Source: Acanthamoeba sp. SK_2022b (taxonomy: Eukaryota > Discosea > Longamoebia > Acanthamoebidae). From it: 15,847 nt of DNA. A program made the translations under genes and the position numbers. The stretch is taken from positions 1 to 15,847 of the forward strand of contig JANDJZ010001056.1 in the NCBI GenBank assembly GCA_027943245.1, given 5' to 3'. Below the pieces are notes generated by a model that saw nothing but the letters and a program-made list of their open reading frames with translations, did not search any database and was not told where the DNA came from. Shown here piece after piece: positions 7,432-15,847 of this stretch (within the stretch, counting starts at the first letter, position 1; every line of letters begins with the position of its first letter).

Positions 7432-10232
7432 ATGCTTCAAGGTATCAATCGCCGCACGCGTTTGCTGTCGGGGGTCGCGTTCGGCGCGGCGGCTCTGATG
7501 GCGGTCGGCTCCGCACAGGCGCAGACAGCGCCTGCACAAAGCGACCAGACGACCGACGTCGGCGATGTCGTCGTCACCGGCATCCGTCGCTCCATCGAGG
7601 CCTCGATCGCCGCCAAGGCCGCGAACACCTCGATCGTCGAAGTCATTTCGGCTGAAGACATCGGCAAGCTGCCGGACGTGTCGATCGCTGAATCCCTGGC
7701 GCGCCTGCCTGGCGTGACGATGCAGCGCCTTGACGGCCGCAGCCAGCAGATCTCGATCCGCGGCCTTGGCCCCGATTTCACCACGGCCCTGCTGAACGGC
7801 CGTGAACTGGTCACCACCGGCGACAACCGGGGTGTCGAGTTCGACCAGTTTCCTTCCGAACTGCTGAACAGCGTCGTCGTCTATAAGACGCCGGATGCGG
7901 CCCTGGTCGGCCAGGGTCTGGCCGGCACGGTCGATCTGCGCACGGTTCGCCCGCTGGCCTACGGCCGTCGCGCCATGGTCGCCAACTACCGCCATGAGTG
8001 GAACGACATCGGCGCCCTGAACTCGGGCACGACCGACAAGGGCGACCGCTACACCCTGTCCTACATCGACCAGTTCGCTGACGGCACCATCGGCGTGGCC
8101 CTGGGTTACGCCCACATGTCGTCGCCCTATCAGTCGAGCGCTTCAACGCCTGGGGCTATCCGGAATACAGCGACGGCAATCTGCTGACGGGCGGCGTGAA
8201 GCCCTATGTCATGTCCAGCGAACTGGGCGTGACGGCTATATGGGCGTTGGAATGGCGCCCCAACGACCGCATCCACTCCACGATCGACGCCTTCTATTCC
8301 AAGTTCAAGAACACCCAGGTCCTGCGCGGCATCGAGTTCCCGCTGGCGTGGGGTGGAAGCGCCCAATCTGCTGATGGAGCTTGCGACGCTGTCGGCAACG
8401 TCGCCACGCCCGACGTCTGCCGCCCCGGTCCGTCGCTGCGTCCGGGCTACACCGTCGACAACGGCATGATCGTCGCGGGCACCTGGGACAACATCAAGGG
8501 CGTTGTCCGCAACGACCTGAACAAGCGCGACAGCACCATCACCGCCATCGGCTGGAACACCGAGTTCGTGGCCAATGACGACTGGACCCTGGGTCTGGAC
8601 GTCAACTACTCCAAGGTCGAGCGCAACGACATCATTCTGGAGACCAACGCCGGTACGGGCCGCAACATCAACGGCGCCCTGGACACCATGGGCTTCCAAC
8701 TGACCGGCGACGGCGTGACCCGCTTCACCAGCCAGCTCAACTATGCAGACCCGAACCTGATCAAGATCACCAGCCCGCAGGGCTGGGGCGGGGACGTGAT
8801 CCCTGGCGGTCAGGCCGGTTACATGAACACGCCGAGCATCGAGGACGAGATCAAGGCTGTCCGCCTGACGGCGCGTCGTGAACTGCACCAGAGCCCGTTC
8901 AAGTCGATCGACTTCGGCTTCAACTATTCGGAACGCACCAAGAGCTTCGTCAACGACCAGTATTATCTGGCCGTGCCGGGCGGCGGCGACCTGACCATCG
9001 GTTCGCAGTTCCTGCTGGCCCCGACCGACCTGGGCTATCTGGGTATTTCGGAGGTGATCAGCTACGACGCTCTGGCCCTGGTCAACAGCGGCGCGCTGAA
9101 CAAGCTGCGCAACCCGAACGCCGACGTCGCCGCCGGCAACTGGGGCGTGACGGAAAAGGTCTCGACCGCCTACGTCCGCGCCAACATCGACCACAACCTG
9201 TTCGGCCGCGCCCTGACCGGCAACGTCGGCATGCAGTTCGTCTATACGGAACAGTCGAGCAGCGGCTTTGAGGCTCAGCAGCTCAGCGAAGGCGTCGCCG
9301 CAGTGGCGAACGTTCGCGGCGGCGTCGACTATCTGGAGATCCTGCCCAGCTCGAACTTCATCCTGGAAGTCAGCGACGACCTGTTCGCCCGCTTCTCGGT
9401 CGCCCGCACCCTGGCGCGCCCGCGGATGGACGACATGCGCGCCTCGCGGAACTTCTCGTTCAATCCGGGCAACAACAATGAAAATGCGACGCCTGAGCAG
9501 AACTCACCGTGGAGCGGCGGCGGCGGAAACCCCCTGCTGAAGCCTTTCATTGCCGACGTAGTAGACTTGTCGGTCGAGAAGTATTTCGCCAATCGCAAGG
9601 GCTATGTCTCGCTGGCCGGTTTCTACAAGAACCTCGAAAGCTACGTTTACACCTACAATCGCATCTTCGACTTCACCGGTTATCCGACGGGGATTGAGGT
9701 ACCTAAGATCAACGAGGGTATTCTCACCACTCCCGAGAACGGCAACGGCGGCTGGATCAAGGGTGTGGAGTTCTCGGTCTCGGCGCCCTTCAGCATCTTC
9801 CATCCGGCGCTTGAAGGCTTCGGGGGTCTGTTCAGCGCCTCGGTCACGGACAGCAAGGTCCAGCCTGATCCGGCCAATCCGCCGACCACCATGCCGGGCC
9901 TGTCGGAAACTGTTCTGAACGGCACGCTCTATTATGAGCGCTACGGCTTCCAGACGCGCGTTTCCGCCCGCTACCGCTCGGACTACCTGGGTGAAGTCGC
10001 CGGCTTCGGCAACGGCCGCACCCTGCGTTCGGTCGGCGAGGAAACCATCGTCGACGCCCAGATCGGCTACGAGTTCCAGTCGGGCCCGCTGCAGGGTCTG
10101 TCGATCCTGGCGCAGGTCAACAACCTGACGGACGAGCCGTTCAAGACCTTCGAGAACGGCGATGAGCGCCGGACCATCGACTACCAGAGCTATGGCCGCA
10201 CCTATGCGGTGGGGCTGAACTACCGCTTCTGA
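7432..10232 (+). CDS. malA: TonB-dependent maltodextrin outer-membrane receptor, one frameshift
   Basis: This is a large outer-membrane beta-barrel, about 930 residues once the frame is joined, that takes up maltodextrins using TonB energy. The signal peptide ends near residue 30 (AQA-Q). A TonB-box-like DVVVTG follows at about 45-50, then the plug (VISAEDIGKLPDVSIAESL, LPGVTMQRLDGRSQQISIRG, LLNGRELVTTGDNRG) and a barrel ending in the typical aromatic GLNYRF. At about 8130 one missing base after MSSPYQ breaks the frame; family-like ERFNAWGYPEYSDGNLLTGG follows in the other frame. Around 8226-8250 the residues GVTAIWA are nonsense for the family, while another frame reads RDGYMG, so two further compensating indels are likely. 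The rest (LEWRPNDRIHSTIDAFYSKF to the stop) is intact. It is transcribed divergently from the amylase and closed by a terminator. MalA is inferred from gene order; other oligosaccharide receptors of this class are alternatives. Confidence 0.87.
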
Positions 10233-10254
10233 TTTTTTCCCTCTGAGCAACTTG

Positions 10255-10285
10255 GGCCGCTTCGGAAACGAAGCGGCCTTTTTTT
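10255..10285 (+). terminator. Rho-independent terminator after the receptor gene
   Basis: A perfect 9-bp stem, GGCCGCTTC (10255-10263) with GAAGCGGCC (10270-10278), has a 6-base loop GGAAAC and is followed by seven T (10279-10285). It begins 22 bases after the receptor stop and closes the maltodextrin locus on this side. Confidence 0.93.
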
Positions 10286-10324
10286 GCGCCTGGTCTGGAA
10301 CCGACGGGGTGGCGCGCGGGCATG

Positions 10325-10358
10325 AAAAAGGGCGCGAAGCCTTCGCTCCGCGCCCTTT
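10325..10358 (-). terminator. Rho-independent terminator after the tetR-type gene
   Basis: On the minus strand AAAGGGCGCG (10358-10349) pairs perfectly with CGCGCCCTTT (10336-10327) across a 12-base loop, and the T run continues to 10325. It lies 18 bases beyond the TetR stop. With the receptor terminator it isolates the two convergent units. Confidence 0.88.
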
Positions 10359-10376
10359 GATCGACAGGCCTGGCGG

Positions 10377-10946
10377 TCAGCCTTCGATGAGGTTCTGCAG
10401 AATGACCTCAAGGCGTTGGCGCATCTCTTCGGCTTCGTCCGGGGTCAGGCTGAACTGGCCGCCGCCCAGTTCGCGGCTGACGGACATGCCCATCAGGAAA
10501 CCGGCCAGCAGACGGGCGCGTACGACGGCGTTTTCGCCGCCGATCCATTCCTCCAGCGGGCCGAAGAAGCGGGCCGCGCAGGTGTTCTGAACCATTTCCG
10601 CCGCCCGCGCCGACCCGACCGAGCGCAGCATGATGGACATGGCTTTAAGCTTTTCGGCCTTCTTGGGCTCATAGACGATCTCGTGCGACACACGGCGTCC
10701 GAAGTCAGCCTTGTCGCCCTGCATCAGCTGGCTGCCGTCGCCGCAGCTGTCCAGCGCGGCGAGGAAGAGTTCGTCCTTGGAGCCGAAATATCGGCTGATC
10801 AACGCAGCATCGACGCCGACGTCACGCGCGATGTCGCGCATTCCGACATCATCATAGCTGTCGGCGGCGAACCGTTCACGCGCGGCGTCGAGAATGGCCG
10901 TACGCGTCGCTGCGGCGTTTCTCGGGCGGGGGCCGGTGCACAACAA
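10377..10946 (-). CDS. TetR-family repressor, likely controls the adjacent efflux operon
   Basis: This is a DNA-binding repressor of about 189 residues. The N-terminal helix-turn-helix is clear: RTAILDAARERFAADSYDDV, then MRDIARDVGVDAALISRYFG and SKDELFLAAL. The C-terminal ligand domain is less conserved (AEKLKAMSIMLRSVGSARAA; RARLLAGFLMGMSVSRELGG). An ATG at 11024 is open in frame, but it lies inside the putative operator and upstream of the likely promoter and adds residues unlike TetR proteins. I therefore place the start at TTG 10946, with GGAG at 10961-10958 (11-base spacing); TTG 10943 or 10955 are alternatives, so the exact start is uncertain. It is divergent from the RND operon with a shared palindromic region, the usual arrangement for a local repressor such as TipR of Caulobacter acrAB-nodT, a comparison from memory rather than proof of orthology. 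It has its own terminator and no frameshift. Confidence 0.87.
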   Translation of the reverse strand: MLCTGPRPRNAAATRTAILDAARERFAADSYDDVGMRDIARDVGVDAALISRYFGSKDELFLAALDSCGDGSQLMQGDKADFGRRVSHEIVYEPKKAEKLKAMSIMLRSVGSARAAEMVQNTCAARFFGPLEEWIGGENAVVRARLLAGFLMGMSVSRELGGGQFSLTPDEAEEMRQRLEVILQNLIEG

Positions 10947-11004
10947 GGCTCTCAAAACTCCACTAAGAAAGGGCGGATGTAATAACCGTAACTCCCATAT
11001 GGCT

Positions 11005-11064
11005 TTGTCAACGCCTGTTGACAAGCGTTGCCCGCTCTCTCATTAAGTCACCACGCGTTGACAA
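11005..11064. promoter_or_regulatory. Divergent promoter region with probable TetR operator
   Basis: TTGTCAA (11005-11011) and TTGACAA (11018-11024) form a perfect 7-bp palindrome with a 6-base spacer. A further TTGACAA is at 11058-11064; including flanks, TTGTCAACGC (11005-11014) and GCGTTGACAA (11055-11064) are a perfect 10-bp inverted pair. Each arm contains TTGACA, a consensus -35. On the minus strand GGTTAT lies 18 bases after the first, serving tetR; plus-strand -10 candidates (CATTAA 11041-11046, or CTATGT 11083-11088) are weak. A bound TetR dimer would cover -35 boxes in both directions. Confidence 0.6.
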
Positions 11065-11130
11065 GGCCGACTCCCCATCGGCCTATGTCCGCACGACTGG
11101 GATTTACCTCCGATCAGGGAGAATGCGCAG

Positions 11131-12337
11131 ATGCGCGGGCTTAAGATTGCCGCCGTGTCCGTCTTGGCGACGGGCGCGCTTTATGGATGTTCCCCCAAGG
11201 CGGAGCAGCAAGGGCCAGGCGCCCCTCCAGTCACAGTGGCGACACCCCTTCAGCAGAAGGTGGTGGACGCTGGGATGAATTCACCGGTCGTTTCGAGGCG
11301 GTTGAGGCCGTCGAGGTCGCGCGCTGCGTCGACGGCTATGTGCGGGCGGTGCACTTCCGCGATGGCCAGATGGTCCAGAAGGGTCAACTGCTGTTCACCC
11401 TGGACCCGCGCCCGGCCCAGGCCGCCCTGGCCCAGGCTCAGGCCCAGGTCGCCCAGATGCAGTCGCAGCTGACCCTGGCCCGCGCCAACTTGGCCCGCAG
11501 CGAGACGCTGCTGGCCTCGCAGGCCGTGTCCAAGGCCGAGTACGACGCCAACAAGGCGGCGGTCGACGCCGCTCAGGCCAATCTGGCTGCGGCGAACGCG
11601 GCGACCCGCACGGCGCAGTTGAACCTGGAATACACCCGCATCACCGCCCCGACCTCGGGCCGTGTGTCCGACCGTCGCGTCGATCCGGGCAACCTGGTCG
11701 CAGGCGGCTCCTCGGCGGGCGATGTTCTGACCACCATCATCTCGGGCGGTCCGATCCACTTCGTCTTTGACGGCTCGGAAGCGGTCCTGCTGAAGTATTG
11801 CGTGAAGGCGCGTCCAACCAGGGCGCGACGGTCCGCATCCGCCTGCAGGACGAGAGCAGCTTCGGCCACACCGGCCGCCTGGACTTCTCGGACAACGCCG
11901 TGAACACGGCCTCGGGCGTCATCCGGCTGCGCGCCATCGTGCCGAACGGCGACGGTTTCCTGCGTCCGGGCATGTTCGGCCGGGCCCAGGTTGCGGGCGC
12001 TTCGTCCTATGACGCCCTGCTGGTGCCGGATTCGGCCATCGGCACGGATCAGGCGCGCCGCACGGTCGCCGTGGTCGCCGCCGACGGCTCGGTCACGAAC
12101 AAGGAGGTCCAGCTGGGCCCGATCGTTCAGGGACTGCGTGTCGTCAAGTCGGGCCTGGCCCCGACGGACCGCGTGATCATCGCCGGTCTGCAACGCGCCG
12201 CCCAGCCGGGCTCCAAGGTCACGGCCAAGGATGGCCGCATCGCCCCTGTGGCTGAAAAGCCCGCCGTCGTTCCCGTCACCCAAGCGGCCCCGGCCTCCAG
12301 CGCCTCGTTCGCCAACAGCCTGTCCACCGGCGACTAA
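11131..12337 (+). CDS. acrA: RND efflux periplasmic adaptor lipoprotein (AcrA-like), two frameshifts
   Basis: This membrane-fusion protein links the inner-membrane pump to the outer-membrane channel. ATG 11131 follows AGGGAGA by about 8 bases and gives a lipoprotein signal with lipobox LYGC (Cys20). After PLQQKVVD two surplus bases at 11269-11270 shift the frame; WDEFTGRFEAVEAVEV then continues the first lipoyl half (VDGYVRAVHFRDGQMVQKG). A long Ala/Gln-rich coiled-coil hairpin follows, with RSETLLASQAVS matching the channel-docking pattern R-x3-L-x6-S, then LEYTRITAPTSGRVSDRRV. A missing base near 11798 breaks the frame again between VLLKY and MREGASNQGATVRIRL. The beta-barrel and membrane-proximal parts (FLRPGMFGRAQV, DSAIGTDQ, GLAPTDRVIIAGLQ) run to TAA. 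About 400 residues when joined, normal for the family. ARC in EVARCVDGYV is slightly unusual and may be another local error. The stop is 3 bases before the pump gene. Confidence 0.9.
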
Positions 12338-12340
12338 GCC

Positions 12341-15300
12341 ATGAACATATCCCGCTTCTTCATCGACCGGCCGATATTCGCGGCCGTGATCGCGGTGGTG
12401 ATCTCCATCATCGGCATATTCGCCTATCCGCTTCTGCCGCTGTCGCAGTATCCGGAGATCGCGCCGCCGACGATCACCATCAACGCCGCCTATCCTGGCG
12501 CCTCGGCCGAGACCCTGGCCGAGACCGTCGCTGCTCCCATCGAGCAGGAGGTGAACGGCGTCGAGAAAATGCTCTACATCACCTCCTCGTCCACATCGGA
12601 CGGGTCGGTGGCCATCACCGTCACCTTCCAGCCCGGCACGGACCTCGACGCCGCGCAGGTGCTGGTTCAGAACCGGGTCGCCTTGGCTGAGCCGCGCCTG
12701 CCTGACGCGGTTCGCCAGACCGGCATCGTGGTCAACAAGGCCGAGAGCGGCTTCCTGATGATCCTGGGGCTGACCTCGCCCGACGGCACGCTGGATAACG
12801 ACTACGTCGGCAACTACGCCAACTCGACGTTGCGGGACCGCCTGCTGCGCCTTGAAGGCGTGGGCGCTGTCCAGGTGTTCGGCGGCGGCAACTATTCGAT
12901 GCGCATCTGGATCGATCCGGCCAAGGCGGCCGAGCGCGGTCTGACCGGCCCCGACATCGTCGCCGCCCTTCGCGCCCAGAACGTCCAGGCGGCCGCCGGC
13001 TCCATCGGCCAGCCGCCGTTCCCGACCAACGCCGCAGCCTTCCAACTGCCGGTGCAGGTTCAGGGCCGTCTGACCGATCCCGACCAGTTCGCCAATGTCG
13101 TCCTGAAGACGGACGCCGAAGGTCGCGTGACCTATCTGCGTGACGTCGCCCGCATCGAGCTGGGCGCCCAGGACTACGGCATTCGCGGCTTCTTCGACGG
13201 CAAGCGCGGCGTGGGTCTGGCCATCGTCCAGCAACCCGGCGCCAACGCGCTGGGCACCGCCGACCGGGTGCTGAAGGAAGTCGAAGCGATCAAGAAAGAC
13301 CTGCCTGCGGGCATGGACGTCTCGATCCCCTACAACCCGACTGAGTTCGTGGCTGCGTCGGTGGAGTCGGTTGAACACACCCTGTTCGAAGCCGTCATCC
13401 TGGTCGTCATCGTCATCATGGTCTTCCTTCAGACCTGGCGCGCGGCGATCATTCCCATCATCGCCATTCCCGTGGCTCTGGTCGGCACCTTCGCGGTGCA
13501 ACTGGCGCTGGGTTATTCGATCAACTCCCTGTCGCTGTTCGCCCTGGTTCTAGCCGTGGGGATCGTGGTCGATGACGCCATCGTCGTCGTTGAAAACGTG
13601 GAGCGGGCGATCCGAGAAGGGCTGACGCCCAAGGAGGCCGCCTATCGCTCCATGAAGGAAGTGTCGGGCGCCCTGATCGCCATCGGTCTGGTGCTGATCT
13701 CGGTGTTCATCCCAACCATGTTCGTTCCGGGCATTCCGGGCATCTTCTATCGCCAGTTCGCGGTGGTCATCGCCTCGGCCTCGGTCATTTCGCTGTTCGT
13801 GTCTCTGACGCTGTCGCCGGCCCTGGCCGCCCTGCTGTTGAAGCCGCACGTCGAGCATGACGAACACGCCCGAAAGCCGGGTCTGTGGGGCTCGGTCATG
13901 TATTACGGCGGCTGGGCCGGTCGTAAGTTCAACGAGGGCTTCGACTGGCTGTCGGACCGCTACGGGCGTCTGACTGCGCGTCTGGTGCGCACGGTCGGTC
14001 TGGTTCTGATCGTCTATGTCGGTCTTCTGGGCCTGACCGCCTGGCGTCTGGTCGACACGCCCTCGGGCTTCATTCCCGAGCAGGATCAGGGCTTCCTGAT
14101 CGGCGTCATCCAACTGCCCGCCGGCGCTTCGCTGGACCGTACTGAAGCCGTGATGACCCGCGCCAGCGACATCATCCGCGGCACCAAGGGCGTCAATGGC
14201 GCCATCGCCTTCGCAGGCCTTGACGGCTCCAGCTTCTCGTTCGGCTCCAACGCCGCGACTATCTTCGTTCGTCTTGATCCGTTCGCGGATCGTACGAAGG
14301 AGCAGGCCGCGACCGCCCTGGCCGGCGCCATCACCCAGGCCACCGGTTCGATCGAGGACGCGCAGATCTTCGTCATCGCGCCCCCGGCCGTTCAGGGCCT
14401 GGGCAACGGCAACGGCTTCACCATGATGATCCAGGACACCTCGGGCGCGGGATACCGCGCGCTTGAGGGCGCCACCTTCGCCATGATGGGCGCCGCCGCG
14501 CAGAAGCCGACCGAAGTGAACCAGGTCTTCTCGACCTACAACACCGGTTCGCCCCGGATCACCGCCGACGTCGATCGTGACAAGGCGTTGATGATGGGCG
14601 TGCAGCCTGGCGACGTCTTCAACACCCTGGGCGTCTATCTGGGTTCGTCCTACGTCAACGACTTCAACATGCTGGGCCGCACCTTCCGGGTGACCGCGCA
14701 GGCCGAGCCTCAGTACCGCGACGACATCGCCGACATCGCCAACCTGAAGACCCGGTCTTCGTCGGGGGCGATGGTGCCGATCGGATCGGTGGCCAATCTG
14801 GTCAATGATTCCGGTCCGTCGCGGATCGTGCGCTACAACCTGTACCCGGCCTCCGAGCTTCAGGGTAATGGCGCGGCAGGCGTGTCGTCCGGCCAGGCGC
14901 TGGCGATCATGGAGCAGATGGCGGCTCAAACGCTGCCGCAGGGCTTCACCTACGAATGGACCGGCCTGGCCTACCAACAGAAGGCCGCGGGTTCCGGCGC
15001 GACTGTCATCTTCCTGATGGCTGTGGTGTTCGTCTTCCTGGTGCTGGCGGCTCAGTATGAAGCCTTCACCATGCCGCTGGCGGTCATTCTGATCGTGCCG
15101 ATGTGTCTGCTCGCAGCCATCATCGGGGTGAACCTGAGAGGCCTGGACAACAACATCCTGGTCCAGATCGGTCTGGTGGTTCTGATCGCGCTTGCGGCCA
15201 AGAACGCCATCCTGATCGTCGAGTTCGCCAAGCAGGCGGAAGAGGAAGACGGCATGAACCGCTTCGATGCGGCCGTGCACGCCGCCCGCAGCCGTCTGCG

Positions 15301-15601
15301 CCCGATCCTGATGACCTCGTTCGCCTTCATCCTCGGCGTCGTGCCGCTGATGCTTGCGACGGGACCGGGGGCCGAGATGCGGCAATCGCTGGGCACGTCC
15401 GTCTTCTCGGGCATGCTCGGGGTGACCTTCTTCGGTCTGATCTTCACGCCGGTCTTCTATGTCGTCACGCGGTGGCTCTCTGCCAAACTGCCGCAGTCCC
15501 ACAAGCCGACGCCGACCAAGACCGTCCAGTATGACGAACCATCCAGCCTGACCGACCCTGACGCGCCTGCGCCCGTCACCGGCCGGGGAGGGGATCACTG
15601 A
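12341..15601 (+). CDS. acrB: RND multidrug efflux pump, HAE1 family (AcrB-like), intact
   Basis: This is the 1086-residue proton-driven inner-membrane transporter that expels drugs and other toxic compounds through the tripartite channel. MNISRFFIDRPIFAAVIAVV is the standard N-terminus with TM1. The family opening SQYPEIAPPTITI, porter-domain motifs (AAPIEQEVNGVEKMLYITS) and a second repeat beginning near residue 560 are present. Proton-relay aspartates are Asp411 and Asp412 in TM4 (VGIVVDDAIVVVENVERAI) and the lysine is Lys954 in TM10 (AKNAILIVEFAKQAEEEDG), equivalent to AcrB Asp407, Asp408 and Lys940. It has no recognisable strong SD; with the adaptor stop only 3 bases upstream it is probably translated by coupling. 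TGATG overlap joins it to the NodT gene. Undamaged, in contrast to its neighbours. Substrate range cannot be read from sequence. Confidence 0.96.
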   Translation: MNISRFFIDRPIFAAVIAVVISIIGIFAYPLLPLSQYPEIAPPTITINAAYPGASAETLAETVAAPIEQEVNGVEKMLYITSSSTSDGSVAITVTFQPGTDLDAAQVLVQNRVALAEPRLPDAVRQTGIVVNKAESGFLMILGLTSPDGTLDNDYVGNYANSTLRDRLLRLEGVGAVQVFGGGNYSMRIWIDPAKAAERGLTGPDIVAALRAQNVQAAAGSIGQPPFPTNAAAFQLPVQVQGRLTDPDQFANVVLKTDAEGRVTYLRDVARIELGAQDYGIRGFFDGKRGVGLAIVQQPGANALGTADRVLKEVEAIKKDLPAGMDVSIPYNPTEFVAASVESVEHTLFEAVILVVIVIMVFLQTWRAAIIPIIAIPVALVGTFAVQLALGYSINSLSLFALVLAVGIVVDDAIVVVENVERAIREGLTPKEAAYRSMKEVSGALIAIGLVLISVFIPTMFVPGIPGIFYRQFAVVIASASVISLFVSLTLSPALAALLLKPHVEHDEHARKPGLWGSVMYYGGWAGRKFNEGFDWLSDRYGRLTARLVRTVGLVLIVYVGLLGLTAWRLVDTPSGFIPEQDQGFLIGVIQLPAGASLDRTEAVMTRASDIIRGTKGVNGAIAFAGLDGSSFSFGSNAATIFVRLDPFADRTKEQAATALAGAITQATGSIEDAQIFVIAPPAVQGLGNGNGFTMMIQDTSGAGYRALEGATFAMMGAAAQKPTEVNQVFSTYNTGSPRITADVDRDKALMMGVQPGDVFNTLGVYLGSSYVNDFNMLGRTFRVTAQAEPQYRDDIADIANLKTRSSSGAMVPIGSVANLVNDSGPSRIVRYNLYPASELQGNGAAGVSSGQALAIMEQMAAQTLPQGFTYEWTGLAYQQKAAGSGATVIFLMAVVFVFLVLAAQYEAFTMPLAVILIVPMCLLAAIIGVNLRGLDNNILVQIGLVVLIALAAKNAILIVEFAKQAEEEDGMNRFDAAVHAARSRLRPILMTSFAFILGVVPLMLATGPGAEMRQSLGTSVFSGMLGVTFFGLIFTPVFYVVTRWLSAKLPQSHKPTPTKTVQYDEPSSLTDPDAPAPVTGRGGDH

Positions 15602-15847
15602 TGACCCGCAACAAGACCCTCTCGTTCCTGACCGCCGCAGCCGCCAGCGCCCTGCTTGCAGCCTGCGCGGTCGGGCCAAAGGCGCCGGTCGCCGACCTGC
15701 CCGTCACGGGCGCAGGCGCCTTCGTCGGCTCGACCAGCCCCACCGTCTCGACCGCTCAGGCGCGCGACGACTGGTGGCGGCTGTACGATGATCCGACGCT
15801 GGACGGCCTGATCCGTCAGGCCTTCGCCGAGAACCACCAGCTGGAGG
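15601..15847 (+). CDS. nodT: NodT-type outer-membrane efflux lipoprotein, N-terminal part
   Basis: This is the start of the outer-membrane channel of the RND system, open to the right edge of the window (82 complete codons). ATG 15601 shares its A with the pump stop TGA (TGATG). The N-terminus MTRNKTLSFLTAAAASALLA leads to lipobox LLAAC with the acylated Cys22, then AVGPKAP, a common start for mature NodT/OprM-type proteins. ARDDWWRLYDDPTLDGLI and FAENHQLE fit the first helices of the outer-membrane efflux protein repeat. It completes an adaptor-pump-channel operon, which implies export across both membranes. Confidence 0.93.
   Translation, partial: MTRNKTLSFLTAAAASALLAACAVGPKAPVADLPVTGAGAFVGSTSPTVSTAQARDDWWRLYDDPTLDGLIRQAFAENHQLE

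Noticed and set aside
10947..11024. ATG at 11024 as the tetR start
   Set aside because: It lies inside the palindromic operator and upstream of the likely tetR promoter, and the added residues are not TetR-like.
11573..13501. Long open frame on the minus strand opposite adaptor and pump (642 codons)
   Set aside because: It runs across two sense genes and their junction and has low-complexity composition; an antisense shadow.
13550..15679. Long open frame on the minus strand opposite the RND pump (709 codons)
   Set aside because: Antisense shadow of an intact AcrB-like gene; its product is rich in Arg, Gly, His, Asp and Gln with no recognisable domain.

Overview
The window looks like chromosomal DNA of a high-GC alphaproteobacterium of the Caulobacter/Brevundimonas type. 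The clues are the gene content (a TonB-dependent maltodextrin receptor with GH97, GH13, LacI and sugar-MFS genes, as in the Caulobacter crescentus mal locus), strong G/C bias at third codon positions, and an acrAB-nodT efflux operon. Genus cannot be fixed from the sequence alone.

Left two thirds (1-10285): a maltose/maltodextrin utilisation locus. Reading left to right: an inner-membrane sugar MFS transporter (minus, cut by the window edge); a GH97 alpha-glucosidase with a Tat-like signal (minus, overlapping the MFS gene by ATGA); a divergent LacI-type regulator (plus, TTG start); a cytoplasmic GH13 alpha-glucosidase (minus); a secreted GH13 alpha-amylase (minus, joined to the glucosidase by TAGTG); and, divergently, a large TonB-dependent receptor (plus) closed by a strong terminator. 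Inferred flow: the receptor moves maltodextrins across the outer membrane, amylase and GH97 trim them in the periplasm, the MFS protein imports maltose, and the cytoplasmic glucosidase makes glucose. Paired TTTGCA elements lie on the putative promoters of the amylase, receptor and GH97 genes and are candidate operators for the LacI regulator.

Right third (10325-15847): a TetR-family repressor gene (minus, own terminator) divergent from an RND multidrug efflux operon of lipoprotein adaptor, intact 1086-aa inner-membrane pump and NodT-type outer-membrane lipoprotein (cut by the window edge). The intergenic region has a perfect TTGTCAA-N6-TTGACAA palindrome plus a third half-site, a likely TetR operator.

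The most striking anomaly is damage. Six of the nine substantially covered genes carry one or more small indels, and two short patches (about 985-1145 and 5765-5830) are dense with changes. Because unrelated genes are hit, including an apparent compensated indel pair in the receptor gene, uncorrected sequencing or assembly error is more likely than gene decay, although decay of GH97 cannot be excluded. I see no RNA gene, CRISPR array, insertion sequence or clearly undescribed system.
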